Shown here one piece after another: positions 15,983 through 24,681 of a stretch of 64,000 nucleotides of DNA (within the stretch, counting starts at the first letter, position 1; every line of letters starts with the position of its first letter). Both the position numbers and the translations under genes were made by a program. The stretch comes from Paenalcaligenes hermetiae (lineage in GTDB: Bacteria; Pseudomonadota; Gammaproteobacteria; Burkholderiales; Burkholderiaceae_B), in assembly GCF_039543645.1 (NCBI RefSeq), contig NZ_BAABKD010000001.1:282997-346996 (forward strand). Direction: 5' to 3'. Under the pieces are notes generated by a model, which did no database searches, was not told where the DNA came from, and worked only from the letters and a program-made list of their open reading frames with translations.

Positions 15983-16945
15983 ATGCATCAACTTCTACAG
16001 CGTTATGCTCAACTGCACTCCTACGACGTAGATCAGGTGCAACATCATGTCGCACAAGTACTCTGTCCCCACCACCTGAAAATAAATAACGCCTCCCAAC
16101 TCAATACCCACCTTTACTATCGCGCAAGCCAACGACTGGGCTGGGGGCGCTTACGTTATGGTGCTACGGTTCATATTCAGCCCCAACCTTTAACCGATTT
16201 TTATCTTTTACAAATTCCTATTCAGGGCCACGAAAAAATTCAGCTTTCTCATCAAAGCTTTTATTACAGCTCACAACGTGCTTCGTTACTTAACCCAAAC
16301 CAAATGTTTTCTATGCAACATAGTCAGCACACTGACAAGCTTTTTATTCGTATCTGTAAAACCAGCCTGGAACATTTTTTTCAAAAACACTACCAGCGTC
16401 CTTTACAGGGTGAGCTTCTCTTTACTCCAGTATTAGCTCTGGACCAAGGGGCTGGTGCCAGTTTATGGCGCTTATTACAATGGCAATTTCAAGAAGCCTC
16501 TGAAGGCAGCTGGTTCGAACAGGCACAGACCCAACGGCAACTAGAAGACACGTTTTTTGCTTGCTTATTAGATGTATGGGAGCACAATCAACTCTTACCT
16601 AGCATACAAACATTAACACCTCACGCTATCAAACAAGCCAAGGACTATATTCACCAACATTTAACAGAGCCTTTAAGCGTAACTCGTATTGCCCAACATG
16701 TTGGGATTAGCACCCGATCCCTCTATGCCGGATTTAAAGACTTTGTAGGCATTAGCCCCATGCAATACGTTAAAAAACAGCGTCTACACGATGTGCACCA
16801 ACGCTTATTACAAGCAGACCCCCAGCGCCACACGGTCACCGAGCTCGCTCTTCTTGCCGGCTTTAGTCATTTGGGTCAGTTTGCCGCCGATTACCAACGT
16901 CTATATGGGGTACGTCCCTCTGTAACATTACAACAAAACGCCTAA
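15983..16945 (+). CDS. AraC-family transcriptional regulator
   Basis: Regulator of 320 residues with an N-terminal AraC-binding-like effector domain (about 20-190; FYLLQIPIQGHEKIQ is typical) and a C-terminal AraC HTH pair (about 215-318; ARIAQ-type helix seen as VTRIAQHVGISTRSLYAGFK, then AGFSHLGQFAADYQRLYG). It is divergent from the LLM monooxygenase and probably activates it. The best-marked start in the area (AAGGAGG) belongs to this gene. It is a different subtype from the AraC gene at 2569-3522, and the ligand is unknown. Confidence 0.85.
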   Translation: MHQLLQRYAQLHSYDVDQVQHHVAQVLCPHHLKINNASQLNTHLYYRASQRLGWGRLRYGATVHIQPQPLTDFYLLQIPIQGHEKIQLSHQSFYYSSQRASLLNPNQMFSMQHSQHTDKLFIRICKTSLEHFFQKHYQRPLQGELLFTPVLALDQGAGASLWRLLQWQFQEASEGSWFEQAQTQRQLEDTFFACLLDVWEHNQLLPSIQTLTPHAIKQAKDYIHQHLTEPLSVTRIAQHVGISTRSLYAGFKDFVGISPMQYVKKQRLHDVHQRLLQADPQRHTVTELALLAGFSHLGQFAADYQRLYGVRPSVTLQQNA

Positions 16946-17003
16946 ACCAAAAGTAAAGATACGGGTACACTTAGTGCTACTACAGTTTTTTGGTTTTTTA
17001 TCT

Positions 17004-18485
17004 ATGTTTAGATCGGGCGTTTTTTTATTGATGGTATCTTTACTGGTAGGTTGCCAAACGGCTTTGCCGCCCATCCCTAACCCACCACCAACGGTAAGCG
17101 CTAACCCACAACAGCCAGCGCCTACGGTACCCACTTACCCTCCTCAATTTAATTTAAGCCACCTACCAGAAGTGGAGCAGCTGGATACACAACATAGTTA
17201 TCAGCTCGAAGAGCTCATTCACTTAGCACAAGCCAATAACCCTATTACTCGCATTGCCTGGCTAGAAGCCGAGCAGGCCGCCATTGCTGCCGGCATGGTT
17301 AAAGCTACCTACCTACCAATGATTTCAGCCAGCGTCATTGGGGGCTACCAACGCAGCAAACGCCACACAGACCTAGACTTACCTCTTATAGATATTGACA
17401 CCCGTACACATAGCTCTGTCCATGGTGTTGTACCCGCCTTAAGCTTGAAATGGCTGCTTTTTGATTTTGGCAAAAGAAATGCTTTACATGGTGCAGCCTC
17501 GGATATGAGCTTTGCCAGCCAAGTTAAATTTAATGCCGCGCATCAAGCCATCATCTTTAATGTGGCACGCACCTTTTACGAATACAGTGCAGCACGTCAA
17601 AAAACCGAGCTAGCTCGCCAACACTTACAAAACACCACTAAGCTTGTCGACGCCGCCCAGTCTCGATTTCAAGCAGGGGTCGGCACAGCGATAGACGTAG
17701 CTCAGGCTAAACAACTACAAGCACAAGCTAATTTCCGCTTGGTTCAAAACCAAGGCGCAGAGCGTAACGCTTATCACGCTCTAATTGCTGCAGCGGGCTT
17801 ACCCCCCACTACGCAGATTCATATTGCTGACGCCTCTGATCGACAATTACCACGCTATGAGGACCTACCCGACGATGCTACGCTGCAAGCAGCACTGGCC
17901 TATCGCCCTGATCTCATCGCTACTGACGCGGCACGACGTGCCGCGGAAAAATCCATCGATTCGGTAAAAGCTGACTTCTTACCCAAAGTTGCCCTAATGG
18001 GCGTAGCATCAGCCGGCTCCACCCACTTTAATATCAATGGCCTGGCTGAAACCAGCCCGCAATCTGCCTCTACGGCTGTGCTATTGGGGGTGAGTATTCC
18101 TTTATTCGATGGTGGATTACGTCGCATGCGTTTGCGCGAAGCCGAAGCTCGCGCCGCCGCCGCTAAAGAGCTCGTACGTAAAAATCAAAACGATGCACTA
18201 CGTGAAATTCATTTTGCTGCCAATAGCCTACGCTCTGCACTAGAGGCCTATACCGCCGCTACCGAATTGGTCGATGCGGTTCGCCTAACCTATGATGCGG
18301 CACTCGAGTCCTACGAGGTTGGACTAGGCAGCATGATGCTAGCCACCGAGGCCGCCAATGCTCTTATTGACGCCACTCAAGCTCAAACCGTCGCCTACTC
18401 AGCAGCTTTAATTGCCTCGGCAAATTTAGCCTTTATGATGGGACAAATCGACATCGCGGCCTTGCCTCCACTACACCAACGCTAG
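17004..18485 (+). CDS. TolC-like outer-membrane efflux lipoprotein (MdtP/OprM type)
   Basis: Outer-membrane channel of a tripartite efflux pump, about 493 residues. Starting at the ATG at 17004 gives a short lipoprotein signal ending LLVGC, so that start is preferred over the GTG at 16974. A proline-rich linker and two OEP repeats follow (long helices with EAEQAAIAAGMVKATYLP and ALAYRPDLIATDAARRAAE). The last 15 bases overlap convergently the end of the FUSC-family permease gene. With the HlyD-like and YtcA-like genes it completes an MdtNOP-type system. Confidence 0.85.
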   Translation: MFRSGVFLLMVSLLVGCQTALPPIPNPPPTVSANPQQPAPTVPTYPPQFNLSHLPEVEQLDTQHSYQLEELIHLAQANNPITRIAWLEAEQAAIAAGMVKATYLPMISASVIGGYQRSKRHTDLDLPLIDIDTRTHSSVHGVVPALSLKWLLFDFGKRNALHGAASDMSFASQVKFNAAHQAIIFNVARTFYEYSAARQKTELARQHLQNTTKLVDAAQSRFQAGVGTAIDVAQAKQLQAQANFRLVQNQGAERNAYHALIAAAGLPPTTQIHIADASDRQLPRYEDLPDDATLQAALAYRPDLIATDAARRAAEKSIDSVKADFLPKVALMGVASAGSTHFNINGLAETSPQSASTAVLLGVSIPLFDGGLRRMRLREAEARAAAAKELVRKNQNDALREIHFAANSLRSALEAYTAATELVDAVRLTYDAALESYEVGLGSMMLATEAANALIDATQAQTVAYSAALIASANLAFMMGQIDIAALPPLHQR

Positions 18486-20219
18486 CTTTTCCGACCCCCC
18501 TGTTAACAAGCCACGCTGTTCAAAGCGCTGCTGTAACTGTTTGATTTGCGCACGCGTCTGCTTAATCACCGTTGCCGCGGGGCGTAGGTCATTCGGCTCT
18601 AAAAGCACTAGCCCAAACTCATATTTCACCCAAGCAAGCTCTTGGGCGATACCAGCGGCGCATTGTACCGCCGCCGCTTTATTTTGCGTGCTTTGCTGCC
18701 TTAACGTTTGAAGCTTATTCTCTATCACCTGAAGGCGCCGCTGCACCGAACGCATAACACTTTGCGGCCAAATATGGGTAAAAACCAAATACATCACCAC
18801 GTTACCCAATAAAATTCCAACCACCCGATCACGTGCCACACTCAAATCAATATCAGGCCCAAACCCTTGTAAAGTAATCAACAAAAAAGCAAACGCAATT
18901 TGAATGCCTGCATAGGAAATGCGTTCAGACCCCAGTGCCACCCAAGCGGCAAGCAAACATACCGCAAACACCGCGATCATCAAAGCACCAACCGATATCA
19001 TATACGGCATAAACAGCAACAGCACCACCGCCCCAAACAAAGCGCCGATCAAGCAACCAACAATACGCAAAAATAACTTATGAATGGTTTCTCCTGTGGA
19101 GCCTAGAGCGGCCACATAACACGTAATCATCGCTGTATGAATGCCCTGCCAGTCAATAGCACTGTAAATCAAATAACACAGTACAGCCGCACCAGTCGCC
19201 TTAATAGCTATTTGTTGATAGATCGGGTTAGTTAGTGCATCGGCAGCAAAAAAAGGACGCTTTTCCTCGGGGATAACCGGCGGCTTATCCTCGCTGGCTA
19301 ACGCCATCAAAGCGGTTTTGATTTCATGTGCAGCACTGTTGGTGGTGTATGACTGCGTAAACGACCATAACTGTGGTCGTCGCCCCTGTGCTAAATCGTG
19401 TGCAGCGGCACGACAAGCAGCGGCTAGCTCTACATTATGCTCTGTCTGCTGTTGATTCCTTAACGCCAACACTGCCAATAAGATACGATAGCTCTGTAAC
19501 ACCGCCGCATCTAACCATTTATACGTAGTCGTAGGCACCAAATGAAAAGCTTTAAGCCACTTTAATCTTTTTTGCTGTGCTTCGACACCTAGTGCTAGAT
19601 TTTGACGCAATGCGGTTGTTGGTGCTTGTCCCTCTAACGCCATCGCCGCCAACTGTAAGCGCTCAATAAGCTCATTGACTAGCACGTGCTTGGGCTGACG
19701 CCCCACAAGTAAATTAAATCCAACCACCAACGCCATTGGGGCGGCTACCATCAACCAAGCATACAGTAAAGCTCGAGTGGCCAGCTCCCCGACTGGCACG
19801 TACATAAGCAAAGTCAGGACAAAAGCGATTACCAACGCAATAATGCCACCTAAAGGGCCCAAACGACTGGCTGCACCTAAAAATAAAAAAAACAATGAGC
19901 TAACGACCAAAGCAGTTAGCCGTGCTGGAGGTGAGTCAATGGTAAGATTCACTAGCCCAACAAGAGCCAAAATAACGATAGAAACCAAAACCACTAATGC
20001 CAAAGCCAATACCGTGCTTTCGGCAGCATCGGACTTCATAACAAAAAAAATCACATAACAGCTAATGGCTGCCTCGGGGATTTGGTAGGTCATTGCGACT
20101 AATGTCATCAGCGCACATAACAAAGCAATACGCCAAGACTGCTCCCAACGGCCACTAAACGGCCGCAGATCTGATTTGACTCGAGACCAAATTGAACTAG
20201 TCACAATATTGCCCATCAT
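18471..20219 (-). CDS. FUSC-family inner-membrane permease (MdtO/AaeB-like)
   Basis: Integral membrane efflux component of 582 residues. There are two sets of about six hydrophobic segments (about 28-180 and 350-505) separated by a soluble domain, and a helical C-terminal cytoplasmic part. This duplicated layout is that of FUSC proteins such as AaeB and MdtO, which export aromatic acids or toxic amphiphiles. The start overlaps the HlyD-like gene by 23 bp, so the two are coupled. ATG codons at 20219 and 20216 are equally possible. The pump substrate cannot be read from the sequence. Confidence 0.82.
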   Translation of the reverse strand: MMGNIVTSSIWSRVKSDLRPFSGRWEQSWRIALLCALMTLVAMTYQIPEAAISCYVIFFVMKSDAAESTVLALALVVLVSIVILALVGLVNLTIDSPPARLTALVVSSLFFLFLGAASRLGPLGGIIALVIAFVLTLLMYVPVGELATRALLYAWLMVAAPMALVVGFNLLVGRQPKHVLVNELIERLQLAAMALEGQAPTTALRQNLALGVEAQQKRLKWLKAFHLVPTTTYKWLDAAVLQSYRILLAVLALRNQQQTEHNVELAAACRAAAHDLAQGRRPQLWSFTQSYTTNSAAHEIKTALMALASEDKPPVIPEEKRPFFAADALTNPIYQQIAIKATGAAVLCYLIYSAIDWQGIHTAMITCYVAALGSTGETIHKLFLRIVGCLIGALFGAVVLLLFMPYMISVGALMIAVFAVCLLAAWVALGSERISYAGIQIAFAFLLITLQGFGPDIDLSVARDRVVGILLGNVVMYLVFTHIWPQSVMRSVQRRLQVIENKLQTLRQQSTQNKAAAVQCAAGIAQELAWVKYEFGLVLLEPNDLRPAATVIKQTRAQIKQLQQRFEQRGLLTGGSEKLALV

Positions 20220-21252
20220 GAATAATGGTGGTTGCAGAAGCTCCCATTCTTAATAATGACTCGTGCTCTGGTTTTACATCCAGTGCAATTTGTACGGGGA
20301 ACCGCTGTGCGACTCTTACCCAGTTCACGGTTTTTTGTACATAAGGCATCCCACGTGGCAAATGAATAATGTCCTCTGACGAAACGCCCCAACCAATGTT
20401 TTCCACTTTGCCTTGGATCGCCACATTAGGATTAGCCATTACATATACTGTGGCACATAGACCTGGCTCTATATGTTTTAAAGCTGTTTCTCTATACATG
20501 GCCGTTGCATGCCAATGCGTGGTATCAATCAGGGTAAAAAGATTCATCTCTGGCATTAAATGTTCGCCCTCGCTCACGTGCAGCCCAACAACACGCCCTG
20601 TCTGGGGGGCTCGCACCTGTGTTTCTCGTAAATTTCGCTCTGCAATAGCCAACCCCTGCTGCCGCATTTCCACCATAGCAATTTCAGCATCAGTGGTGCT
20701 CACCATAGCCTCGGCAGCCCCCGCTTGCTCTAAAGCTTGACGCAAAGAAATTTCTGCGTCTCGCTTCATGGTATTTGCTTGGTCTAATTGCTGTTGGGGC
20801 ACATAGCCTTTTGGAGCTAAAGCCGCCATACGAGCCTGGCTTTGTGTAGCAAGCTTTAAGTTCGTGCGAGCACGCTCAATCTGTTCATTCGTAATGCTGG
20901 AATTATGCAACTGCGCTTGGATATGACGCTCTTTTGCTGCTAGTGTGGCTTGTGCAAAAGCTAGCTCAGCTTTTGCCTGAGCTAGCCGCATTTCATATAG
21001 CTCGGGATCCAGCGTAAACAACAACTGCCCTTTTTCTACCTTATCCCCCTCTTTCACATATAAGCGTTGAATACGTCCAGGCACGGTCGTCACAATATGC
21101 ACCACATTGGCCTCAATGGATGCATCTTCTGACAAGGGGTTAAAGGTAGTACGATAAGCATGCCACGCACCCAGAACGATAGCTAACACTATCACCACCA
21201 CGCTAATTAACGAAGCCCATTTTTTATGGGTAGAAATGGTTGAAGATTCCAT
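20197..21252 (-). CDS. HlyD-family periplasmic adaptor (MdtN/EmrA-like)
   Basis: Membrane-fusion protein of 351 residues with an N-terminal membrane helix (about 14-32), a split lipoyl/biotinyl domain (VTTVPGRIQRLYVKEGDKVEK before and VRAPQTGRVVGLHVSEGEHL after), an alpha-helical hairpin (about 75-205) and a beta-barrel (GLCATVYVMANP). It links the FUSC permease to the TolC-like channel. It is placed six bases after the YtcA-like gene and overlaps the permease gene. Confidence 0.87.
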   Translation of the reverse strand: MESSTISTHKKWASLISVVVIVLAIVLGAWHAYRTTFNPLSEDASIEANVVHIVTTVPGRIQRLYVKEGDKVEKGQLLFTLDPELYEMRLAQAKAELAFAQATLAAKERHIQAQLHNSSITNEQIERARTNLKLATQSQARMAALAPKGYVPQQQLDQANTMKRDAEISLRQALEQAGAAEAMVSTTDAEIAMVEMRQQGLAIAERNLRETQVRAPQTGRVVGLHVSEGEHLMPEMNLFTLIDTTHWHATAMYRETALKHIEPGLCATVYVMANPNVAIQGKVENIGWGVSSEDIIHLPRGMPYVQKTVNWVRVAQRFPVQIALDVKPEHESLLRMGASATTIIHDGQYCD

Positions 21253-21258
21253 GGGGGT

Positions 21259-21513
21259 TTACCGTGTAAAAAACAGCAATAACGCACCAAAGCATAAGCT
21301 CAGCGCAATACAAACATAGACCAATAATTTAAAACGCAAGGCATCATCAATCCCCAGACGAATAAAGACAAAGCGAATCACAATAGTGACTAAAGTCGCC
21401 AATAAAATAAAAATTAGCCACGCCGGAAAGTACGAGCCCACTAATGCAAAAGAGGGCGCGCGCTGGCACCCTGCTACCAATCCTGCCACAAATAAAAGCC
21501 ATGCCACCCGCAT
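21259..21513 (-). CDS. ytcA: YtcA-family small membrane lipoprotein
   Basis: Small protein of 84 residues with a lipoprotein signal (LVAGCQRAPSFALVGSYFPAW, shortened here to the lipobox VAGC near 16) and two hydrophobic helices (about 29-49 and 62-82). In E. coli ytcA is the first gene beside mdtNOP, and here too it heads the HlyD/FUSC pair, which supports both assignments. The function in the pump is not known; many small efflux partners of this kind assist the adaptor in the inner membrane. Confidence 0.75.
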   Translation of the reverse strand: MRVAWLLFVAGLVAGCQRAPSFALVGSYFPAWLIFILLATLVTIVIRFVFIRLGIDDALRFKLLVYVCIALSLCFGALLLFFTR

Positions 21514-21667
21514 TCTATTTCCTTGTCACATGCTCACAACACCACAAAATTGTACCTGAGCTTTGGGTCAATCCAGTACCTACCCACAATCCTTAACGTT
21601 AAATACCACAAGACTAAGCCGGCTTACTGGTAAAAACCCTATGCAGCCGAAGAGATAGTTTATCGGT

Positions 21668-21691
21668 AATATATTTAACTATAAATATATT
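21668..21691. promoter_or_regulatory. perfect AT-rich palindrome upstream of the TRAP operon
   Basis: AATATATTTA (21668-21677) and TAAATATATT (21682-21691) are perfect 10-bp arms around the 4-base spacer ACTA, 40 bp before the TRAP start. It is likely an operator for a dimeric regulator encoded elsewhere, since no regulator gene is adjacent. It overlaps possible -10 sequences. Confidence 0.45.
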
Positions 21692-21731
21692 GGATTTCAT
21701 GCTTTACGCGACAACACAGGAACGGCCTATC

Positions 21732-22706
21732 ATGTTCAACATTTCTTCTCGTCTACTGATTGGTGCCACACTAGCACTAAGCGCCTTTGGCTTACAGGCT
21801 GCGGAAACCACGCTTAAAGCCGTGTCCGCTTTCACCCAAGACGCTTTTTTCTCCGAGCGCTTTCATGCTTTTGTAGAAAAGGTGAACAACGAAGGCAAAG
21901 GCATTTTACAGATTCACGTCGTAGGTGGCCCTGAGTCTATCCCTACCTTTGAGGTCGGCAATGCTTTACGTTCTGGGGTTGTCGACTTTGCTAATACCAG
22001 CGCGGTTTTTCATGCCAATTTAGTGCCTGAAGCCCTTGCCATGACGCTTACCGATCGTCGCATGAGCGAGCTACGCGAAAATGGCGGTTATGCGCTTATG
22101 AACCAAATCCACCAAGACAAAGCAAATATGGTGTGGTTAGCTCGCGTTACCGATGGTCTGCAATACCATCTCTATGTGAATAAGCCTATTGATAAAGCCG
22201 AGCTTAAAGGCTTTAAGATCCGCAGCACTCCAGTCTACTTAGCGCTATTACGTACACTGGGAGCAACCGCTATTCAAATTGCTCCTGGAGAAACCTATAC
22301 CGCGCTTGAGCGTGGGGTGGTAGACGGCTACGGCTGGCCCTCTGTCGGTTTATTGGACTTAGGATGGCAAGAAAAAACCAAATATCGTGTAGAACCCGGT
22401 TTTTATAACGTAGAAGTCGGCTTTTTTATGAACAAAAACAGCTGGGAAAAGCTGAACGATGAGCAAAAAGCCTTTTTACAGAAACAAGTACAGTGGGTGG
22501 AGTCGCTTAACGAGGCAGAGCTAGAGCGTGGTGAACAAGAGAAACGTCGACAAGAAGACGCGGGGGTTCAAGTGCTTACTTTGCCTGAAGAAGCTGCCAC
22601 CGATCTGCTCAACAAAGCGTATCAAGCTGGCTGGGATAATTTACACAAAGTCAGCCCCAAAAATGCTAAAGAAATTAAACGCCTTTTTGGTAAAGACCCT
22701 GCTTAA
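21732..22706 (+). CDS. TRAP transporter substrate-binding protein, DctP family
   Basis: Periplasmic solute receptor, 324 residues from the ATG at 21732. That start is chosen because CAGGAA lies eight bases upstream and it gives a clean signal peptide (about 1-23, ending LQAAE). The TRAP fold is recognisable from GPESIPTFEVGNALRSGVVD, LKGFKIRSTPVY and ALERGVVDGYGWP. The usual arginine that fixes a carboxylate is R in KIRSTP. The substrate is probably an organic acid but cannot be named. It is the first gene of a three-gene TRAP operon. Confidence 0.88.
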   Translation: MFNISSRLLIGATLALSAFGLQAAETTLKAVSAFTQDAFFSERFHAFVEKVNNEGKGILQIHVVGGPESIPTFEVGNALRSGVVDFANTSAVFHANLVPEALAMTLTDRRMSELRENGGYALMNQIHQDKANMVWLARVTDGLQYHLYVNKPIDKAELKGFKIRSTPVYLALLRTLGATAIQIAPGETYTALERGVVDGYGWPSVGLLDLGWQEKTKYRVEPGFYNVEVGFFMNKNSWEKLNDEQKAFLQKQVQWVESLNEAELERGEQEKRRQEDAGVQVLTLPEEAATDLLNKAYQAGWDNLHKVSPKNAKEIKRLFGKDPA

Positions 22707-22783
22707 TTCTGATGTATCCCATAAAAGGCATCGGCGTGCTTAGGCCAACGATGCCTTTTCCTTTCTGAACCAAAGAGAACACG

Positions 22784-23284
22784 ATGTCTGCATCTTCGAC
22801 CCTTAGCCAAAATCGTCTCTATCACGCTCTGATGTCCTGTTGTGGTGCGCTCGCAGCTATCACCTTTGGCTTGATGAGTGTACTGGTCACCGCTGATGTA
22901 GTGCTGCGTAACCTCAACATCGACCTAATTCCTGCAGGCGTGGAAATTACCGAATATATGTTAATGGTAGCCACCTTTATCGCAGCGCCATGGCTGCTCT
23001 ATCACAATGGCCATATTCGAGTCGATGTGATTTTGCATCTTTTACCGCGCTTTTTACAACGCTTTTTCGCCTTATTTTGTCATGCCGTTGGGCTCATCGT
23101 CTGTGCTGTGTTGGCCTACCAATCGCTAATGGTGTTGTTGGACGCCCAGCAGCAAGGCAGTGTGGTGTTTAAAGAACTGATTTTTCCTGAATGGTGGCTA
23201 AGTGTGCCGCTACTTTTTGGGTCAAGCTTATTAACCATTGAGTTTGGTCGTCGCCTTGCTCTTGAATTTCGTCAAAAGGCCTAA
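22784..23284 (+). CDS. TRAP transporter small permease, DctQ family
   Basis: Inner-membrane subunit of 166 residues with four hydrophobic segments (about 14-38, 52-70, 86-110, 131-152). The conserved pattern LITADVVLRNL-like (VTADVVLRNLN) and EYMLMVATFIAAP identify it as DctQ. It bridges the receptor and the large permease. It follows the receptor gene by 77 bp and is separated by two bases from the large permease, so it is co-translated with the latter. Confidence 0.87.
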   Translation: MSASSTLSQNRLYHALMSCCGALAAITFGLMSVLVTADVVLRNLNIDLIPAGVEITEYMLMVATFIAAPWLLYHNGHIRVDVILHLLPRFLQRFFALFCHAVGLIVCAVLAYQSLMVLLDAQQQGSVVFKELIFPEWWLSVPLLFGSSLLTIEFGRRLALEFRQKA

Positions 23285-23286
23285 CC

Positions 23287-24606
23287 ATGGAATGGCAATC
23301 TGCATTAGCCCTGATGCTGGGCACCCTATTTTTCTTAATGGCAGTAGGCACGCCAGTGGTTTTTGCGTTTTTGGCCGTCAACCTGATTGGAGCTTGGGTG
23401 TTTTTAGGTCAAGAAGCCGGTCTGGCCCAATGGGTACGCAATACGACCTCTTCCATTACCAGCTTTTCTTTGACTCCTATCCCCCTCTTTGTGTTGATGG
23501 GAGAAGTCTTATTTCATACCGGCTTGGCTTTTAAAGCGATTACAGCAATTGAGCGTGTGATCTCACGCGTCCCCGGCAAACTCTCTATCGTAAGTATTTT
23601 GGGTGGTACTACTTTTGCTACGCTGTCTGGTTCCTCTATTGCGAATACAGCCATGATGGGCGGAGTCATGATGCCAGAAATGCAACGTCGTGGTTATCAC
23701 CCTACCATGTCCATGGGGCCGATCATGGCGGTCGGGGGGATTGCTATGCTCATTCCCCCATCTGCTTTGGCTGTGATGCTCGGCAGCTTAGCTGGTATTT
23801 CTATTGAGCGTCTTTTAATTGGTGGCATTTTGCCGGGCTTGGTCATGGCTATGGGTTTTTTGGCCTATGTGGTGATTCGTAGCCGTTTGCGCCCCCAAGA
23901 CGCCCCCTCTGACCCTAACGATGACCTGGGGTTGAGCGGCTGGCAAAAATGGCGGCCCTTTGTCAAAGACGTGGTTCCCTTGCTTGGTATTTTTATCGCT
24001 GTGGTCGGTTCTATGCTGGCGGGTTGGGCCTCTCCTACAGAATCCGCGGCCATTGGCGTTACGGCTTCTGTGGTAGCCACCTTGTTTTATCGAGCCTTTA
24101 GCTGGCCGGCCTTATGGAAAAGCCTAATCGAAACAGCCAAGGTATCCGTTGTTATTTTATTTATTTTAGCGGCCTCTACCACCTTTGCTCAATTGCTCAG
24201 TTTTTCTGGTGCAAGCACAGGCTTCTTAGGCCTAATTAAAGGCTTGGGCTTAAACCAAGTCACTTTGGTAATCGGTATGCTACTGATTTTACTCGTGCTG
24301 GGGATGGTGTTGGATCAGGTAAGTATGATGATGATTGCCTTACCGTTTTTTATGCCGCTGGCAGTAGCCGCTGGGGTGGATACCGTATGGTTAGGGGTAA
24401 TGATCCTGATTACACTGGAAATTGGTTTACTCACCCCACCGTTTGGTCTGCTACTGATTGTGATGCAAAGTGTAGTGCCCAGCTCAATCCGTCTGCCACA
24501 CATTTACCGTGCTGCGGTACCCTTTTTGATCATTGAAATTGCCGTACTCGCTTTGGTGTTTTGCTTACCGCAAATTGCCACAGGGCTACCCAATCTTATT
24601 CGTTAA
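23287..24606 (+). CDS. TRAP transporter large permease, DctM family
   Basis: Sodium-coupled transport channel of 439 residues with about twelve hydrophobic segments. Typical sequence blocks are FVLMGEVLFHTGLAF, GTTFATLSGSSIANTAMMGG, GIAMLIPPSALAVMLG and LLTPPFGLLLIVM. It imports the substrate delivered by the DctP-type receptor using the sodium gradient. It is the last gene of the operon and is followed 25 bp later by a strong terminator. Confidence 0.9.
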   Translation: MEWQSALALMLGTLFFLMAVGTPVVFAFLAVNLIGAWVFLGQEAGLAQWVRNTTSSITSFSLTPIPLFVLMGEVLFHTGLAFKAITAIERVISRVPGKLSIVSILGGTTFATLSGSSIANTAMMGGVMMPEMQRRGYHPTMSMGPIMAVGGIAMLIPPSALAVMLGSLAGISIERLLIGGILPGLVMAMGFLAYVVIRSRLRPQDAPSDPNDDLGLSGWQKWRPFVKDVVPLLGIFIAVVGSMLAGWASPTESAAIGVTASVVATLFYRAFSWPALWKSLIETAKVSVVILFILAASTTFAQLLSFSGASTGFLGLIKGLGLNQVTLVIGMLLILLVLGMVLDQVSMMMIALPFFMPLAVAAGVDTVWLGVMILITLEIGLLTPPFGLLLIVMQSVVPSSIRLPHIYRAAVPFLIIEIAVLALVFCLPQIATGLPNLIR

Positions 24607-24631
24607 TTGCACGGTGATTTTCTAATAAAAA

Positions 24632-24665
24632 CACCCCAAATGCCATCAGCATTTGGGGTGTTTTG
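24632..24665 (+). terminator. bidirectional rho-independent terminator (TRAP operon / helicase gene)
   Basis: A perfect 12-bp stem (CACCCCAAATGC at 24632-24643, GCATTTGGGGTG at 24649-24660) is followed by TTTTGT and preceded by AAAAA. It can therefore stop transcription from the TRAP operon and from the convergent helicase gene. Confidence 0.88.
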
Positions 24666-24681
24666 TAACTAGCATATACGT

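Noticed and set aside
16974..17003. GTG start ten codons upstream for the TolC-like gene
   Set aside because: The ATG at 17004 gives a compact lipoprotein signal; the upstream GTG adds a second hydrophobic stretch and has no better ribosome-binding site.
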